64,000 nt of DNA from Sthenelais limicola (Eukaryota; Annelida; Polychaeta; Phyllodocida; Sigalionidae). The DNA is taken from the NCBI GenBank assembly GCA_942159475.1, contig OW804094.1, forward strand, positions 48,542,966-48,606,965, written 5' to 3'. Made by a program: the position numbers and the translations under genes. Below are positions 1-13,513 of this stretch, piece after piece. The stretch's first letter is position 1. Each line of letters begins with the position of its first letter. A model generated the notes under the pieces. That model saw nothing but the letters and a program-made list of their open reading frames with translations. It made no database searches and was not told the DNA's origin.

Positions 1-3000
1 AACATTTCAGCAACCACGCTCCATGCATTAGTTATGTCCCCAATAACGATTTCCTTGGGCTGAGCACAGGGTGTATATTTATTACACCTTTCTCACTTAA
101 AATAAGTAACCCTGCTCACATCCTGGGGACGAGCAGGGAATGAATCTCCGAGTCCGATGAAGATGCCATACCCAAGACCTTTCCTTGAGGCGTGACCAGG
201 AAACTGTCTTCTTTGCATGCAAATTAATTCCCCGACAATGCCAATACATTTCTTCTATTCCTTTCATATATATCCGAGTGTAGCGATTTCTGCATTTAAC
301 TGGTGAATTACGGTAACCACAAATAGGTCAACAACAGAAGATTCAACTCCTTTTAGCACCATAAAAGGTAAATAAAGAGGGGACAAAATACAATTCACAC
401 TCGTCTAGAATAAAAACAAAGGTGTACGTAGAAGGCACATGAGAAGAAAACCGGAGAAGGACGGAAGTTTCTTTTTTAATTTTTAGAGACTTACCGTAGG
501 AAGTTGAATTAAAATTTAGATTTTTATGAGCAACACATAGGATTGCGAGACACCAACACATATATATATATATATTACCTTTCTTATTGATTGTCTTCTA
601 CCGTATGGCATTAACCATAAACTGGACTCACCCGCTGTTTATGCTAGCTGGTGTGATACATTAAAGGTTATTCTCAAACCAAGGTTTACTGCCAAGGTTT
701 AGGGGTGTGTCCTAAGATATCGACTTGGGGTGAAAAGAGTATACCAGGAAGTGTGGATGTGGGGGTTTAAAAATTACATGACCTGAGTAAATCAGCTACA
801 TGAACCAGAATTGTTTAGAGAAAGCCTTTAGTGGAAGAGGACATGGACTACTTCAGGGGCCTTTTAGATGAACTGGCAAACATTTAACCATCAAAACTAC
901 GTGGATGTTAAATTCTAATGAAACTCAGTAGTTTTTTCTTAACAAAAAATACCATTTCTTTTATTTATTATCTCTTAAAGAATTTTATTTTCGTATTTGA
1001 CAGAAAAAGCAGACAGACATATTTCGCTTAGAGAGATTAAGCGATTTTCAAGGTTATCTGCACTATTCAATGAACAAAAGACATGGTTGGGCAAGAATGT
1101 CATATACATTATACATTTCACGAGCGACATGGTAGTAATAACACACATTTCACATAACGTTCGCATGGTGGTTATAAAGAAAAATGATAATAGTAATGAT
1201 GGTACTTTTTCCCAGAATGGTCAGCTCAAATAATAGACATAATACCTCAGTTATTTCCCTATTTGCTATTTTTTTCGCAACTTAAAATCAATGTATTGGT
1301 CGAATTCTGCCAACTGGTGTTAAATAAAGTGTGGGAAAGTCCACATTCAATGTTTTATAGCTATGCTAGATTTACCATTTAAAGCTCAGATATTTTTTAC
1401 GAAGACATGATATGGATGGGCAACAGAAGCCTAGAATAACCTTTAATTTACTGAGCTCAACCTGCAATTGGAAGGATGTGGTAAAGCATAATGTCAGAGA
1501 CGTGCAGATAACTAGTTTGCAAAGGACATTTCTATAATCGATGTCAAAGCATATTTTGCTGCATGCTGCTTATTTATTCCCATCAATGAAGGGCACTGTT
1601 CCAAGAATTGGTAAACCTCGTCGTATCTTAAGTAGTAATCATGTTGGCTTAAAAACATAATTGCCGTGGTATTAACGACAAAAGAGAGGAGGTAAAACAG
1701 CACAGGGGAAAAATATTCCGAGCACCCTTACCCATCAATATGTCAAGGAAGCAACCAAAACATACTGGAATCAGGGATTACAGGGTAAAAGATAGGGCTT
1801 CACTAAATCGAATAGAGTTGAAGATCAAGCCTTAATTCGAGAGATCTGTATTCCCAACAAAAACAATATCTCCCATGGGTTTAACTCGTAAAAGAAAGTA
1901 CTTCTGGGCAGAGCAAGTAGAACAAATCCTCACCCTCTCCAACTAATTCCCATTCCATCCACCACTTCTTCCTCGCCCCTCTTCAACTTCCACATGAGTG
2001 TTAATGTCAAATTGACTCTGTGCCCCCGCAGTTTCTATGGTCTAATCTTTTCAGAAAAAATAGGGGGGTTAGAATGTGATTTAGTGTAAATCAGTCCCTT
2101 CAAAGGCATTCATGTGGTGGAGGTAGGAAATGTAATTTGCAGGCTGGAATTTCACACCAGTAACTAGGCACCGTTCACGGCACTGTTCACGCCAGCGTAG
2201 TTAGCCATATCTCACCGGCCGACACTAACCCTGATCGATGCTGCCCCCGTGTGTCTGCAATTAGAACCAAACCCACCCCAGCATTTGCTAAGTACAAACG
2301 TGGATATCTGTCTTCAGGATGAATGTAAGGCCTATGTTTACATTGATTTAACTAAATTGTGCTTATCCCTGACCTTCAATGTGGTTCAGATGTTCGTCCT
2401 CAAGGTCACCTCAGAAGGACACACGAATCTCGAAGAAATAATTGATCTCAATACAAACGTAATTTTTACTACAAATTCTTTTTGCATTTAAGGTGAATAA
2501 ACAAATTAGCTGCATTGAATTAACTATTCTTTCCTTAGGCCTAAGTTACCTAAGATTTAAGTATCAATCAATGTCATTGAGGAAGTACCCGGTACCACAT
2601 ACGGTACTAAATCAATACATCAAAAAGCCAAAAGGGAGGTCGATCGTCCATTAGAGAAGCAGTCCACAAGGGCCTATTCAACTCGGACGTGTTACAAATT
2701 ACTATGGACATTTTTACATTAATTTATAATTCCATAATCATACATCTGTACTCAGCGAGTAATATATGTAATTCATGCCTAGGCTATAAATAATTAGAAC
2801 CACATCTATAGCTATTATTTACCTTTAACTCCTCTAAGTCATCCACCTGACACTTACTAAGATGAATGAGCTCAAAGTCAAAGAAAAGTTCTCCCTAGTC
2901 CAAACATATTCCCTGCGCTATCATTACTCCAAGTTTACAAACAGCTAGATGTTAATTAACATTGCCTTTTTCAACATTCACCTGGTGTCAGTACAATTTG

Positions 3001-3852
3001 TCACAACATGGCGATTCCCTCCCAGGAGTAAGCAGTGCAGGTAAAGCAGGAGAATACCCACAAATCCACTCTGACTATCACAGCAGCACAGAGCATGCTC
3101 GGACTCCCCCAGGGCAAATAAATCTCGCTACTCTGATTAATTCTTGCTTGTCTGCACATACCACTCTCTGTTCCCACTAGAGGGCACCGGTAAATATAGG
3201 AAAAGGTGTCTCAGTTCCAGTGCGAGCCTTGAAGAGTAATTTAAAGCATATCGACTTATTTATCTTGCCAGGGGTGCTTATACTTTGTTTAATCCCAGCG
3301 ATATTCGTTGTTCAATTCATTGAATAGTTACAGGTTAACTAACGAGTTGGTTGAACTTGAAGGAGCGCATATTTTAATTGATTCTACCAGAGGTATTTTA
3401 TACATACTCTGAGTCTACTACACGACTACTACACTAGGTTAATCATTAGGGTGAGATATTCTAGGATTATATTATTTCCAGGCAGATAACAGAACTATCC
3501 CAAAATTAGAGAAATATGGTATGTATTATTAAGGTAGCGGCACATACCATCAAAAGGAAAAGGGACAGGACAAGGTACGTAGCGGTAATACAAACTAGAC
3601 GGCTTCGTTGATCAGACCAACTTCCATAGGATGTGATTGCAAAGCTTTAAGGATACTAGTAAGTCTAATTTAATACTATCGTCTAAAAATGACAAAGTTG
3701 AAAGTTGCATAAAAGACAAAGTCGAAAGTTCCACCTGTAATTGAAAAATGCCTAACCTTGATTTAACCAAGGGTAGTGTTAAAATATAATTTGAAATAGT
3801 TTTAGTGCTACAGGTACAAATATCTGCCTTTTCCCAACTGACTGCCATGAGC
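1..3852. other. Gene-free left flank
   Basis: I see no exon chain here. The open frames are short (under 110 codons), lack recognisable motifs and are not joined by phase-compatible splice sites. A (TA)n run lies near 560-576. The segment should hold the downstream intergenic space of the AGPAT5-like gene and perhaps its last exon, which I could not locate on the minus strand. Confidence 0.5.
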
Positions 3853-3857
3853 CCTAT

Positions 3858-5690
3858 CACGGGTGGGACACTGATCCCCGTAACGCGCGTTACCTCATCA
3901 CATATGGCGATTTGGAGTCTCCTATTCAAAACGGTTTGCTAAGTTTTAGCACCCTTTCCATTCATATATACTATTATTGTATACGCTGTTTGAGGCACAA
4001 TACAACAAGGTATACTGCATTTACTTTAACTGAAACTATATATCATTAGAAAATGTGTAAGAGGTGTTTTTATTTTCATAGGTGATCCCCGTAACGTAAA
4101 TTGGTGATGCCTGTAAAGCAGAAACACAGTTTTTAAAGGATGCCTGTAAAGCGCAATTATGTGAGAAGTGATGCCTGTAAAGTGTTGTTTTTTCTTAATA
4201 TCATATGACTGTAATTTCTCATGATCTGTCTTTAAAAACACTCTAATAACCTTCTATGTATGGTGTAGTATTATTATCATATGTAGGCCTGCCTACTTAT
4301 TAATTTTTTGTCATATACATTACATTGAGGCAGAGAGACGGCAAAAATAAATATTTTTGCGACTTGTGACTCGTTTTCCTGTAACACATCACATATTCAA
4401 CTCAGAAAAAATTCCAGCATTATAATTTCTACTGTTTTCCCAATCGTTCCAAGTAGACCATTGGAATGATTCTAGAATCGGCCCCCAAATCGGCCCCAGA
4501 ATCGGGTATGTGTGGGCCAAGCCAGCACAAACAGCCCTGATTTAAGCTTTTTGGAGGAATCTTGGCTAGTTTTTGTCTAAAGATCACTCCCGATTTCACA
4601 TTTCACTTTTTTTTAGCAGCACATTGATCTTTATTATTTCCATATACGGTACATGTATACATGCATGTATATATTTGTCAGTGACAAGAATATTTCCACA
4701 GAGTAAACCCAAACAAAACTGCCAGCTGCCACTGCTATAATAATGAATGGTAAATATGAATTTCTCCATGTATACTTAATCTGTAATCTTACAAGAATAT
4801 ATAATCATAGCCACAGCCACTAGCAGCACGTCTAGTTAGTTTACCCAGCATTATCATTCCTCCTCCCGGCCCTCAATTGACAGGACTGCTTCCAGAACAG
4901 AGATATCTTCACATTGGGTATACACAAGTGTCTCCTTCCCTTTTAGGCAGCATTAGGAGATAAGGCAAACTCGGGTTCCATAAAGACTGCATGGTTTCTC
5001 TTCTCAGAGCATCAAGACAAATCAACCACAATGAGAAATAATGTGTATGGCCAATATTTCAAAAGAAATCAAGACTAGAATTATCTACTGTACGAATTCT
5101 TTGCACTGTCTACATCGTTCAATTCCTATTTAAATTTAGATCTTTAATGTCATTTGAGAAAATAAGATAATCAGCCCCAGACCCTCTATACTGTCTGTGT
5201 GGTATAGCTAATTATGTTCAGAGGGTGAGGACTTTGATGTACTAAAGGAATAGTTGGGGGTATTTTCGAATAATGAAAAAAGGAATTAATTGGTTTATTT
5301 AAGAGATTATTTTATGGTGGCATTTGTAGACATTAATTCCGATTGTTCACAAAGAAAATTGCATAGAAGTTAGGAATATTAATATTTAAAAAAAAACGCT
5401 TTACAGGCATCAACCAGTTGCTTCACGGGCATCACCGCAATCAATACTGGTGTGCGTTACCTCATCACCATCAGAATTGTTCACACATATTATAGAAAAA
5501 CTGCTGTTGTGATGACCATAATAAAACAATTCTCATTATCAAATATCGAATACCATTTATAATGATGATCCACATACATATCCGAACTTTATAAATACCT
5601 AAACTCAAATGTAAACAATGACCACTTTTAATTGCACTCGCCATATGTGATGAGGTAACGCGCGTTACGGGGATCAGTGTCCCACCCGTG
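3858..5690. mobile_element. Non-autonomous DNA transposon with long TIRs
   Basis: The two ends are inverted copies of about 50 bp. The left begins CACGGGTGGGACACTGATCC and runs through GTAACGCGCGTTACCTCATC; the right is its reverse complement ending at 5690. CCTAT flanks both ends (3853-3857 and 5691-5695), fitting a 5-bp target-site duplication. Inside, the motif GATGCCTGTAAAGC recurs near 4108, 4139 and 4170, and its reverse complement appears near 5397, as expected of subterminal binding repeats. No transposase frame was seen, so the element is non-autonomous. A 5-bp duplication is compatible with Transib-like or some other cut-and-paste families, but I cannot assign one. Confidence 0.8.
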
Positions 5691-5695
5691 CCTAT

Positions 5696-6682
5696 ACAGG
5701 CCTATAGCTGAGCTGTTATCGCCAAAGCAAATAGCAACACAACTTGAGTAAGGGAATAGAATGAATGACGATATCTCATTATATCACACTAATATTCATC
5801 ATTTTTCATATCATAATTCATCTATATATGAACCTTCAGCTCGGGATATTTTAGAAAGAAACACTCAATACTTGGGACACTCAATACTTGGGATTATAGA
5901 TATATTAGTAGGAAACAACAGAAATAGTTAATAAAGAATATGTTAATATTAAAACTCGTTGACAACAACCATGTTGATAAAAAACAATCCTGATGATAAA
6001 TATCAGATATTTTGGAAACAACCTTTCAGAAGTATGAATAGGTCTAGGGGTACTAGAAGAATGCTACACACTACTCCATAACATTATTACTACATCACTA
6101 TGATTGATATAAGAATACCTAGAGAACTTATATCATTTACTCTTTGTGCTTTGTAAATTTCAGTCGCAAATGAGTATACCGATGAAAGACAATTTTACAA
6201 TCTTAAATTATCCACTTATCATTTGATGAAGTGATCTACATTTTACTTCCACCGCAGGGAGGAATACATACATCGTACAGGACCACGACCAAATCTAATC
6301 AAGTTTTTTTGATCACCTCATTGGACAAAGACAGTGATATACCCAAGATTAGGATGTCGCGCCTTGTTAACATACATGGGCACCTGATATATGTATATGA
6401 CGTCATGATGTCATAGATTGAAACGTGAGGTCGGTACCATCACTGTGGAGGCGCTCTGTTCAGTATATTATGGCAGTTAGCAATGACAGGATAACATAGT
6501 TTAATCAAGTTCAGTCTCGGACTCGTCGCATTTTAAGGGTGTTTTTCCCCGGCATGAAATGTTGAAAGGGGACTGAGGATGACAGATGTCAGACCAATAA
6601 CAAATCCAGCCGAGCTATTCATATAACTTCATCTTCGTCATCGGCAGTTGTTGAAATATGAGAGAAAAAAATCTTGACTTAC
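5696..6682. other. Non-coding segment downstream of the AGPAT5-like exons
   Basis: No supported exon. A short direct duplication (ACACTCAATACTTGGG, twice) lies at about 5862-5895. If the AGPAT5-like gene has a C-terminal exon nearby it should start in phase 2 on the minus strand and encode a Leu/Phe-rich stretch plus two membrane segments. I did not find it. Confidence 0.4.
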
Positions 6683-9600
6683 TTGTCTTTCATTTGAAAT
6701 CGATCATAAAGCCAGTTTCTGATGTTGTCATCTCCTTCAGGAAGTTCGGATATAGGAATCCTGGAGAGGTGAAGATGGAGCGTACTCCCAGACTTTTGGA
6801 GGAATTCTAAAAGAAAAACGACCATAACCAATATGACTGGATATGCATATCAAAATGTTTTTTTATTCAGATAACAGTGGTATAAAGTATTATTTTGAGA
6901 TGGAGAGCTACAATTAAGGCTAGTACAAAAAGTGGAGTAATCTCACCAGTAAGACCTGGAGCCTCTGTTCTTGGAGTTGATCGAGTATCTGAATACGCCA
7001 CGGTGACGTCATATATGGCGTCTGTTGCTTCACGTAAGCGCTCCACGCTAAGTTTTAAGGCTTTATGCCGAGGAACCAAAACGTTGTTGAGCTCAGCTAA
7101 ACCTGAAATAACAAGAATAAATTGCATGATGAGATAGACCGTATATTCCAATTCAACTCCGAACATAATTTATCAAACTAAAACAGAAAAACACGCCGAT
7201 TAATATCCATTTCGAAAATGTGTGACACGTATACATGCATTTCCAGCAAGATTTAATATTAATGCGTTATTTAAATTCAAAATTAGACGAGAATGAAATG
7301 TATAAAAAAAATAATACGTACCGGTTTCTAGAGCGTACTTCTTACCCTTTTCAAGAGTTTTCTTATTGAGCCTCGTGCCTTCAGGGAAAATAACCATCCA
7401 AAACTTCAAAAAGAAAAAATATCGAAGCATTAGGTCCATCTATCCGGGTTTTAGCAATGTCGTGTGGGTGTTGTGGTTAACTATGATATATCTAACCAAA
7501 TGGGGGTACTATTCTGGCGCGAGGTGACAATTGACAACTAAGAAAGTAGAAATTGATGCACAAATCATAGAACAAGTACCAATCCCTTTCCCGTTACATA
7601 TGATATCTTAAAGTAGATCTATACACTTACCGGCGTCTTTCTCTTAACAAGATCGTCTAGTTGGTGTTCAGCAGTTGTTTGCTCGAATTTTCCACTTCTT
7701 TTGACGTAGATACAGCTATGCTGTAATTAAGATACAAAGTGCAAGTAAAACTCATTTGAACTCTCTTCACGTTTTCAGGGTACACTAACTCAGGCTAACT
7801 TAATCAAATGTATTTTCTAAAAACTACATAAATCCTCCCAAGTAGAAGAGACCAAAAATAGTAATGCAGGGAAGTATATATTTTCTAGTAGATAACATCA
7901 TGCATACATACATATTATACAAAAATACTTCATCAAACCACATTTTTCTTACCTGTCTAAAATAGAAGCCATAGAGTGGGAAAAACCTAAGGCCGTCTTT
8001 GAGAATATATCGTATGTGGCCTAAACTACCTTGTCTAATCGCTAACATGTCGGCAATCACCCAGTCCACTACAAAGAAGAATGGATACGTCAAATAACAT
8101 AAGCAAAACATAAATCAACTTAGACCACTTATCTATGTTATGCACTACAAGTACAACGGTACCAACATGTGGTGGAGTTTACAGTATTAGACTGTTGCAG
8201 TACGGGTAGGGTGCAAGATTTTGAATATTTATATGAATTTTGTACCAGTACCATTAATAACAAGTCTAGAGTCAACAGTCCACATGTCAGGAGGGGCCAT
8301 ACTTATAGTCCAACCCAATTGACGGTATTGTTGTATCGTCAGTAACTTAATATCCCGCTTAATATATTTTATTTAAATATTTATAAAGTTAACCATGAAT
8401 TATGCCTAAATTTCAGAATGTTCCAAAGTAAATTATGGCCATTTATTATTTTCTGAGTGCAGATTACAAGTCAAGACTTTTTAGGGTCTCTTGACCCCAT
8501 CTGTTCAGATGATTTACATGAACACTTGTGGTTTAAATAGTTACAGTTTGATATAGTTATAGTTTTATAGAGAGTATTCAAAGTCAAAGTAGAAAGTCAG
8601 TTGTAAAAATCATTAACACCCCTACCCCTATATCAAAAGGGGCCTATTAACGACTATAGTTTAGCAGCCTAAAGTATGGCCGCTAAAAATACTAGGCGTT
8701 ATATATATGACCACCCCTTGTTCAGTCTCTCATGGGGAAATCTGTGACCCTAAGAAATTCTTGGTTAAAATCCAACGCCTTAACTATTACAATACCCCCC
8801 CCCCCCCCACCATGTATTGAGATGCGAGAACTCATGCAAATAAAACCCTCTATATACTCATTAATACTTACCAGTAGATTGGTGGTTGCACATAAGTATG
8901 ACATTTTCTTTTTTACTGAAGAAGGCTTCTTTATCCCCATATACCATAACCTGAAAATTAAAAGTTAAATAGAATATTAGCAAAAAATACATACCGGTAG
9001 AAGGGAGGTATGTGAGATATTAGCACAATATACCTTTCTACCGGTACGCGTGTACTTTCCATTAAAACAGTTATATTTCACAGAAGGAATTAATTACTGA
9101 ACGCACGGTACAAAATGTAATTCTTTGTAGTAGGGCATTTCAACACTATGCCTCAGCTACCGTAGTTAATATATACCTTACCGGTACCTAGCATTTTTAA
9201 ATTCAAATCATTTATTCTGCTATCATATACCGTACCAGAATTTAAGAGGTGTGGGGAGGGGATCCTCGCGGGACATAATTTATATAGTGATGATATTCAA
9301 AATAGGCCACATGTGTATTATCAAACTGATATTAAGTGATGTACTAATAGGAGTCATGCAAATTGAACTGGACAGTTCCATATTTTAAAGCACACATCAA
9401 TTAATATCAGTTTGATAATACACATGTGGCCTATTTTGAATATCATCACTGACCACCATTGCAGCCCATGCATCTATCCTTGCAAGTTGAATGGCTGATC
9501 TTGACTTCTATAGTATATTAATAATGATACCCGATACATAAATCATGACATAAATTGGTATAATTAAGACTCCAATGGTTTGCATGCATATTGTTACTAG

Positions 9601-10270
9601 CCAGTAAAACCAGCCCTTCCTTCCATACAGGGACAATTAATAGAGATACGGTACATATTCTGTCATCAGAGATCTTTTACTCTTCCAGGTAAGACTAATC
9701 AGTTTGTTTGGCAGATGTATTAATCTGTCTCAGTAACCATCTCAGAATATGAAGTGAGGCAAGAGTGTGCTTCAGAAACTCTCACATTGGGGATAGGGGA
9801 GTTCGAGTAAGATAGCTTAAGATGATAGAGTTATTACTATTAGATATATCTAAGGTAGAATTTCACCGGCCGGCTGCAACACAGTGTGAGGCTCACCCAG
9901 GCCAGGGCAGTTATCACATCAATCAGTGACTGACAGTCTGGGATCTGTGACCGTGCGTGACTGACATTTAGAGGAATACGTTCCAAAACAGTAATTTATT
10001 GTATTATACACATACACATACTCTTATCTTGCAAGTAAAAGATCAGTATATTACCTCCAGACCAGTATAATTTTCGTAAAAAAACAAGACGAATCTTTGA
10101 TAAAGACTGTATGCAGCATCATCTCCCATTCGGAATACGGTCTGTGGGAGAACCGCTGTGGCAGCTCTCCATCCCATCCAAACAATGAAGAAAGAGGGAG
10201 CCGTACCCAACATGAACAGAGACGGGGCCACCCATTTTAGAGCTTGAAGGTGATATAAAAGAGTGAACAT
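6683..10270 (-). CDS. AGPAT5: AGPAT5-like 1-acylglycerol-3-phosphate acyltransferase (3' end missing)
   Basis: This gene encodes a lysophosphatidate acyltransferase that makes phosphatidic acid from lysophosphatidic acid and acyl-CoA. Family members sit in ER, nuclear-envelope or mitochondrial membranes. Minus-strand exons read as 10270-10055 (start ATG), 8950-8872, 8068-7953, 7720-7631, 7403-7322, 7102-6947 and 6806-6683, all with GT/AG borders and consistent phase, giving about 287 residues. The N-terminus is hydrophobic (LFMLGTAPSFFIVWMGW). The catalytic HX4D motif is seen as NHQSTVDW across exons 2-3, and the acyl-acceptor motif as FPEGTR in exon 5. DAIYDVTVAY and WLYDRFQMKDK also match the AGPAT5 group. 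Human AGPAT5 is 364 residues, so the C-terminal membrane part (about 75 residues) is missing and is either left of 6683 or outside the window. LCLAT1 is the nearest alternative but fits less well. Confidence 0.9.
8990..9240. repeat. Cluster of TACGGTA/TACCGGTA-type short motifs
   Basis: Within the first AGPAT5-like intron, short palindromic words such as TACCGGTA, TACGGTAC and TACCGTAC occur repeatedly (about 8993, 9038, 9108, 9180 and 9227). The same words recur in other non-coding parts of the window, for example near 4643, 9649, 10574, 51130 and 51168. What they do is not evident from sequence. Confidence 0.4.
9286..9450. repeat. Perfect 50-bp inverted repeat (hairpin or MITE)
   Basis: The arms 9286-9335 and 9401-9450 are exact reverse complements over 50 bp and enclose a loop of about 65 bp. 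The hairpin lies in intron 1 of the AGPAT5-like gene. It could be a young MITE or a hairpin RNA precursor. I saw no clear target-site duplication and no coding potential. Confidence 0.85.
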
Positions 10271-10500
10271 CCTGAAGGATACAGGAGACAGCAAGAGTGT
10301 GTCAAACGGCTTGTTTACAGCTTGACATGTGCAGAAGACAGACACCGGAAACACTGAGTGCGCAGCCTCGCGACCTTGACCCCCGACGGGCACGCCCCCA
10401 CGTGTTATTGTTTGGTTGCGCCCGAGTCATTCATCGATACCATCAACAAGTGCCGTGGGAAGATATTTATTGTCGCGCGTGAGGGTGAGGGGCATTGTCA
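10271..10500 (-). promoter_or_regulatory. Probable AGPAT5-like promoter and 5' UTR
   Basis: Sequence just upstream of the AGPAT5-like ATG is richer in G+C and CpG than its surroundings (CCCCCGACGGGCACGCC, GCGCCCGAGTC, TTGTCGCGCG) and contains a CACGTG E-box near 10400. This fits a TATA-less promoter. The transcription start is not determined. Confidence 0.45.
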
Positions 10501-13500
10501 TTGTATAGGACATTTTGGGTATGACTGTTAAAACTAGAGAGGATAAACCATACATCATTTAAGATAATAATATACGGTACACATATCGGGGAGAGGGCCA
10601 TCACTATTTGGTCTACTCTATTTTGATGTGTATTGTTGGCTTACATTACAAGTTACACCTCCCTTCATAAACTATTTAAGATGACAAATTTAAACCAAAA
10701 AGAACGTATCTAAAGACCAAAATTAAAAAAATAAATGTTTTGATGGCAGGGTTCCCACGCAGTGACATTTCTTTGAAAAAAAGGTTTTTAAAAAGGTTTT
10801 TTTCTTAAAAAAATTTTCCCCATGGGTTTTGAAAGGAAAAAAATTTGTTCAGGTAAAACCTAACGATGTAAAGCTAGCCCTACATATATAGTCATGCAAT
10901 ATAGTTCAACTGCAATGCCAAACTGTAAGGATCGCAAACCCTTGTCAGGGTAGTATTGTTTGGGGAGCACGAGGCACTTCTAGGTGAATGTGCGTGGGGA
11001 GGCGGGTACTTTTTTTTTTAAAAAAAATAGTCAAATGGTGCATTTTGGAGGTAATCTTACCTTATAATTGCCTTTCAGAAATGTGATGATTTCTTGAGTC
11101 ACACAGTATATAAAGTTGAAATTGTCTTTAATTTTTGGCAAGAGATGAGTACGCCTACCAACTGAACAACCTATAGTTTACCTATTCAAACCCAAATCTT
11201 AAGACTTAAAGATGATTCCAACAAACCAGTCATCTTGAACATGTGTTGGTCCTAGATTTACCCCAAATCGTAGTTTTTGTCATACAAATTATAGCATATT
11301 TAAATGCTCAAATTGTAGTGACTACGGTGACTGTTAATGTTAAAGGAAGTAATGATTTGTTGTTAAATATCAAATTGAAGTAGAATTGTAATAATTACAA
11401 TTCTACACCAACGAATGTGTTGGCAATTAAAAAATCATAGAAATTAGCGGTACCGTCTCTCGTAATGGTGTTTTTAAGTAAGTGTACTCCTGTGATTACC
11501 TCTATGGTCTGGCAGAATGTATCCCAGCCGGAAAGGTTATTTTTTATAACAAAAAAAAAGAAGGGATTTTGACCTAAAATTTGGGGGGAAAAAGTGTTGG
11601 TATCAAAAAGTTTTAAAAGGTTTCCCATGGGAGTCCTGTGATTGGGATGGATTATCCAATTCGTTATAGCAGCAGAGAAGTGGAATACTTTCCTGATAAC
11701 AGCATCAGCTTTTGAATTTTCCTTTGCAATTTGTGATTGGTATTTTGATTTTGGTGAGAACAGAAGGTCTAGATCTAGTAATGATAAAATAAAGGATGCT
11801 TGTTTTTGAATGTTTATTTTGTACACATACATTTCACGAGAAAAACTGCGTGCATGCGCACTTTGAGAATGATAGCTCATATTTCATATTTTCCACCTAC
11901 ATCTCTTACAAAACTGGAAATTATAGATAAGACACAAGGTCACCAGCCATCATTGACATTCTGTCATAAAAATAGGATATGGTACCAGCAGGGAAGTATC
12001 TGCAAATGTCGTATCGTTATAACTTATACCAGGGATACATCATTCTTAAGAATAGCTCCTAGGCTAAGATACCAAGCCTTTTCTCTCAAATAATAGTTAT
12101 ATAATAAATAGGAATTGCGGATACACCACAAGGAACCTGATTAATAAAATTTCACGAGAAGCAATGTGTACCAACGGCAATTATACTCTCTATACGAACA
12201 AAATGCAAGTTATGCGACTCATTCAAGACCATCCACGGAACATTGACTTTATTCTCGTCAAATATGCATTGACATTTAGAAAGGTGTGCTTATGGAAGAA
12301 ATGATGTAAATGTTTAGATGTAACGCCACGCTTAGTTGCGGTTGTATGGATGGATAGATGTTGCAGCCTTGATGTTGGTTTTGATGGTATTCGGCATCTT
12401 GTTCTGATGTTGACTCACTGTCAAAAATAAAATTTTGTGCATATATTAAGAAATAATTCAACTTCTTTTGAAAAGGTATACACTTGATCCCATATACAAG
12501 TAAAAGAATGTTTTAAAGTTGGTGATATATCATATTTAAAATACATTGTATTATAACAACATACAGAGCAGATTCAGAGTGTCAAATCATTTTAAAAATA
12601 AATACATCATATCAATATCAACGAGGTTAGATGAAACACATAATAAACTTCACTCAAATAAACTAACAACATAATGAAAAGATTCAACCGAAATGTGGTC
12701 CGACAACCAAGATGTTAAACAAGACTACAAATGTACAATAAAATGTGATTCTTCGACTACGAACAAATTCAAAGAACATATCGATTATATACAATAATGT
12801 TCTGATTTAATAGGTGTAACGAAGAAGTAATATATATCTTAAATGCTGAAAATTAAACTAAATTCCACGCCAACAAACAAAAGTACATATAGCTACGACT
12901 GTCCATCATCAGACATAAGAAAAAAAATGATCAAAATAATAAAGATAAGCACTTGGTGCAAAAAAAAATAAAAAAAAAAAAATAAAAACAACCCTGTCAC
13001 TTATTTATCTCTTATGTTAAAGGGCTGGTCGTCTTCATTTTATTAGGGAGATAAAGTACAACTGAATGTCTGAAATCCAACACCTATGATCAGCCGAGCG
13101 CAACCTTATAAAGTAAAGCTATTCATTAACAAGTTTATATAAAATAAAACATATAACAGCGTTACGGCAAAGTCTCTGTGAAACATCCACCGGTCTATTA
13201 GTATACTTACAATGCTAGGAACAAGAATCGAGACTTTATAACAAAAAATAACTAAGTAAATGCCTAAGTTAAACAAATATATACGGTGGACATGTTTCTG
13301 AACATAAATCCAGATTACCGATGGATGTAACACAGCTCTTCTTAATTAAAATAGAAACACCCAATCTGCGTCAATTATACAGGGAAGCAGGTCTACCAGT
13401 GGTTACAGCTCTGGGTAAGCCTGCTGCTGCTGAATAACTTAATGCGGAGTTGTGCTCTGTCCTCTGGTTTGAATTACTGGGAAGGCCTGCCAGTATACCT

Positions 13501-13513
13501 CCCCCGTAGACAC
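10501..13513. other. Intergenic region between the AGPAT5-like gene and MED8
   Basis: No supported gene. Positions 10747-11638 may be a decayed hAT-like element: the left end starts CAGGGTTCCCACG and the right end, reverse-complemented, starts CAGGACTCCCATGG. A 161-codon minus-strand frame (11395-11880) overlaps it but has no motif I can assign. A/T-rich simple sequence lies at 12957-12987. The MED8 3' UTR probably occupies part of 12.8-13.5 kb. Confidence 0.4.

Noticed and set aside
343..561. Minus-strand frame with YGKSLKIKKETS resembling the AGPAT5 C-terminus
   Set aside because: The similarity is superficial, the reading is not in the required phase with a valid acceptor, and no membrane segments follow.
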